NCBI GenBank assembly: GCA_937891895.1
Contig: CALATN010000001.1
Span: 1 to 15,574 of the forward strand
From: an uncultured Clostridia bacterium
GTDB lineage: Bacteria > Bacillota > Clostridia > Oscillospirales > Ruminococcaceae
Direction of reading: 5' to 3'
Length of the DNA stretch: 15,574 nt
The position numbers were made by a program, and so were the translations under genes. The notes beneath the pieces were generated by a model, which made no database searches, had not been told where the DNA came from, and was given only the letters and a program-made list of their open reading frames with translations. Every line of letters starts with the position of its first letter. Position 1 is the stretch's first letter. Positions 15,111-15,574 of the stretch are shown piece by piece.

Positions 15111-15574
15111 TTAAAGATTGATTTCCGAGGATTTTCCGTCAGCGTCCTGGATAAGCGGTTTGATTTTATTAACCAAAGCTGTTACCTGCTCTGGACATCT
15201 ACCAATATATAATTCAGGTTTAAGAAGCTCGTTCATTTCGTCTTCAGTCAGCCCAAATTCTTTTTCCGATGCCAAACGGGAAAGTAGGTCACATTCTTCA
15301 CCGTTTTTCATTCTTGAAGTAGCTTCCATCGAGCACTTGCGTATGATTTCGTGAAGCTGCTGACGGTCACCGCCATGCTTAACTGCTTCCATCATCAGAT
15401 TTTCAGTAGCAATAAATGGCAGATATTCCTTAACAGTCTTCTCAATGATTTTTTCGTTTACATGAAGTCCATCGGTGACGTTCTGTGCAAGACGGAGGAT
15501 GGCATCACAGCATAAGAATCCTTCAGGCAGAGAAATACGGCGGTTCGCCGAGTCGTCCAAGGTTCTTTCAAGCC
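15111..15574 (-). CDS. purB: Adenylosuccinate lyase, C-terminal part (cut by the window end)
   Basis: It cleaves fumarate from SAICAR and from adenylosuccinate, serving inosinate and AMP synthesis. The frame is open to the right edge. Its first visible residues LERTLDDSANRRISLPEGFL match the conserved ERTLDDSANRR segment after the catalytic loop of adenylosuccinate lyases. Therefore the TTG inside it (15558-15560) is not a real start, and the gene continues outside the window. MMEAVKHGGDRQQLHEIIR is another conserved PurB segment. The visible ~154 residues cover the last part of the helical core and the C-terminal domain, about one third of a usual ~450-480 residue enzyme. The stop is 17 bases before the guaA GTG. 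It is the most upstream visible gene of the run, so the operon promoter lies beyond the window. Confidence 0.93.
   Translation of the reverse strand, partial: LERTLDDSANRRISLPEGFLCCDAILRLAQNVTDGLHVNEKIIEKTVKEYLPFIATENLMMEAVKHGGDRQQLHEIIRKCSMEATSRMKNGEECDLLSRLASEKEFGLTEDEMNELLKPELYIGRCPEQVTALVNKIKPLIQDADGKSSEINL

Noticed and set aside
15558..15560. TTG as the start of a small 149-residue gene at the right edge
   Set aside because: The codon lies inside the conserved PurB stretch ERTLDDSANRR and the frame stays open to the window end, so this is the middle of purB.
1..15574. CRISPR arrays, tRNA or rRNA genes, insertion sequences
   Set aside because: No regularly spaced repeats, no cloverleaf-like or rRNA sequence, and no transposase or integrase reading frame were seen on either strand.

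Overview
The window looks like a low-to-mid GC member of the Clostridia, probably a Ruminococcus-like gut anaerobe. The evidence is a Fe-S, propeptide-type PurF, a diaminopimelate aminotransferase (DapL) route, a clostridial-style ammonia-dependent NadE with an SGGKDS loop, and frequent strong GGAGG ribosome binding sites. This placement rests on protein character recalled from the families, not on a search.

From 1583 to the right edge, every gene is on the minus strand, in one tightly packed run. In reading order it is purB (C-terminal part only, cut by the window end), guaA, pyrG, purF, carA, carB, dapF, dapL, asnB, nadE. Gaps are at most 41 bases. Four junctions overlap (pyrG/purF, purF/carA, carA/carB, dapF/dapL), so a single transcript with translational coupling is likely. 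No internal promoter or terminator was seen. The genes come from different pathways: purines (purB, purF, guaA), pyrimidines (pyrG, carAB), meso-diaminopimelate (dapL, dapF), asparagine or peptidoglycan amidation (asnB), and NAD (nadE). What most of them share is chemistry. Five enzymes (GuaA, PyrG, PurF, CarAB, AsnB) take the amide nitrogen of glutamine, DapL takes amino nitrogen from glutamate, and NadE uses ammonia. The cluster therefore reads as a nitrogen-donation operon rather than a pathway operon. AsnB appears collinear with the long Bacillus AsnB type known to amidate diaminopimelate in peptidoglycan, and it sits directly after the diaminopimelate genes.

The hairpin at 1507-1543 probably ends this transcript. 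The stretch 1193-1582 has no gene. It does contain a compact unit on the minus strand: a near-consensus promoter (1292-1320) about 85 bases before a strong intrinsic terminator (1200-1236), which could make a small RNA.

The left end (1-1192) holds two broken genes on the minus strand. One is the C-terminal half of a GT4 glycosyltransferase (590-1192). The other is the C-terminal domain of an Obg GTPase (96-560) in much more AT-rich DNA. The abrupt composition change near 530-590 suggests insertion of foreign DNA, or a chimeric assembly join.
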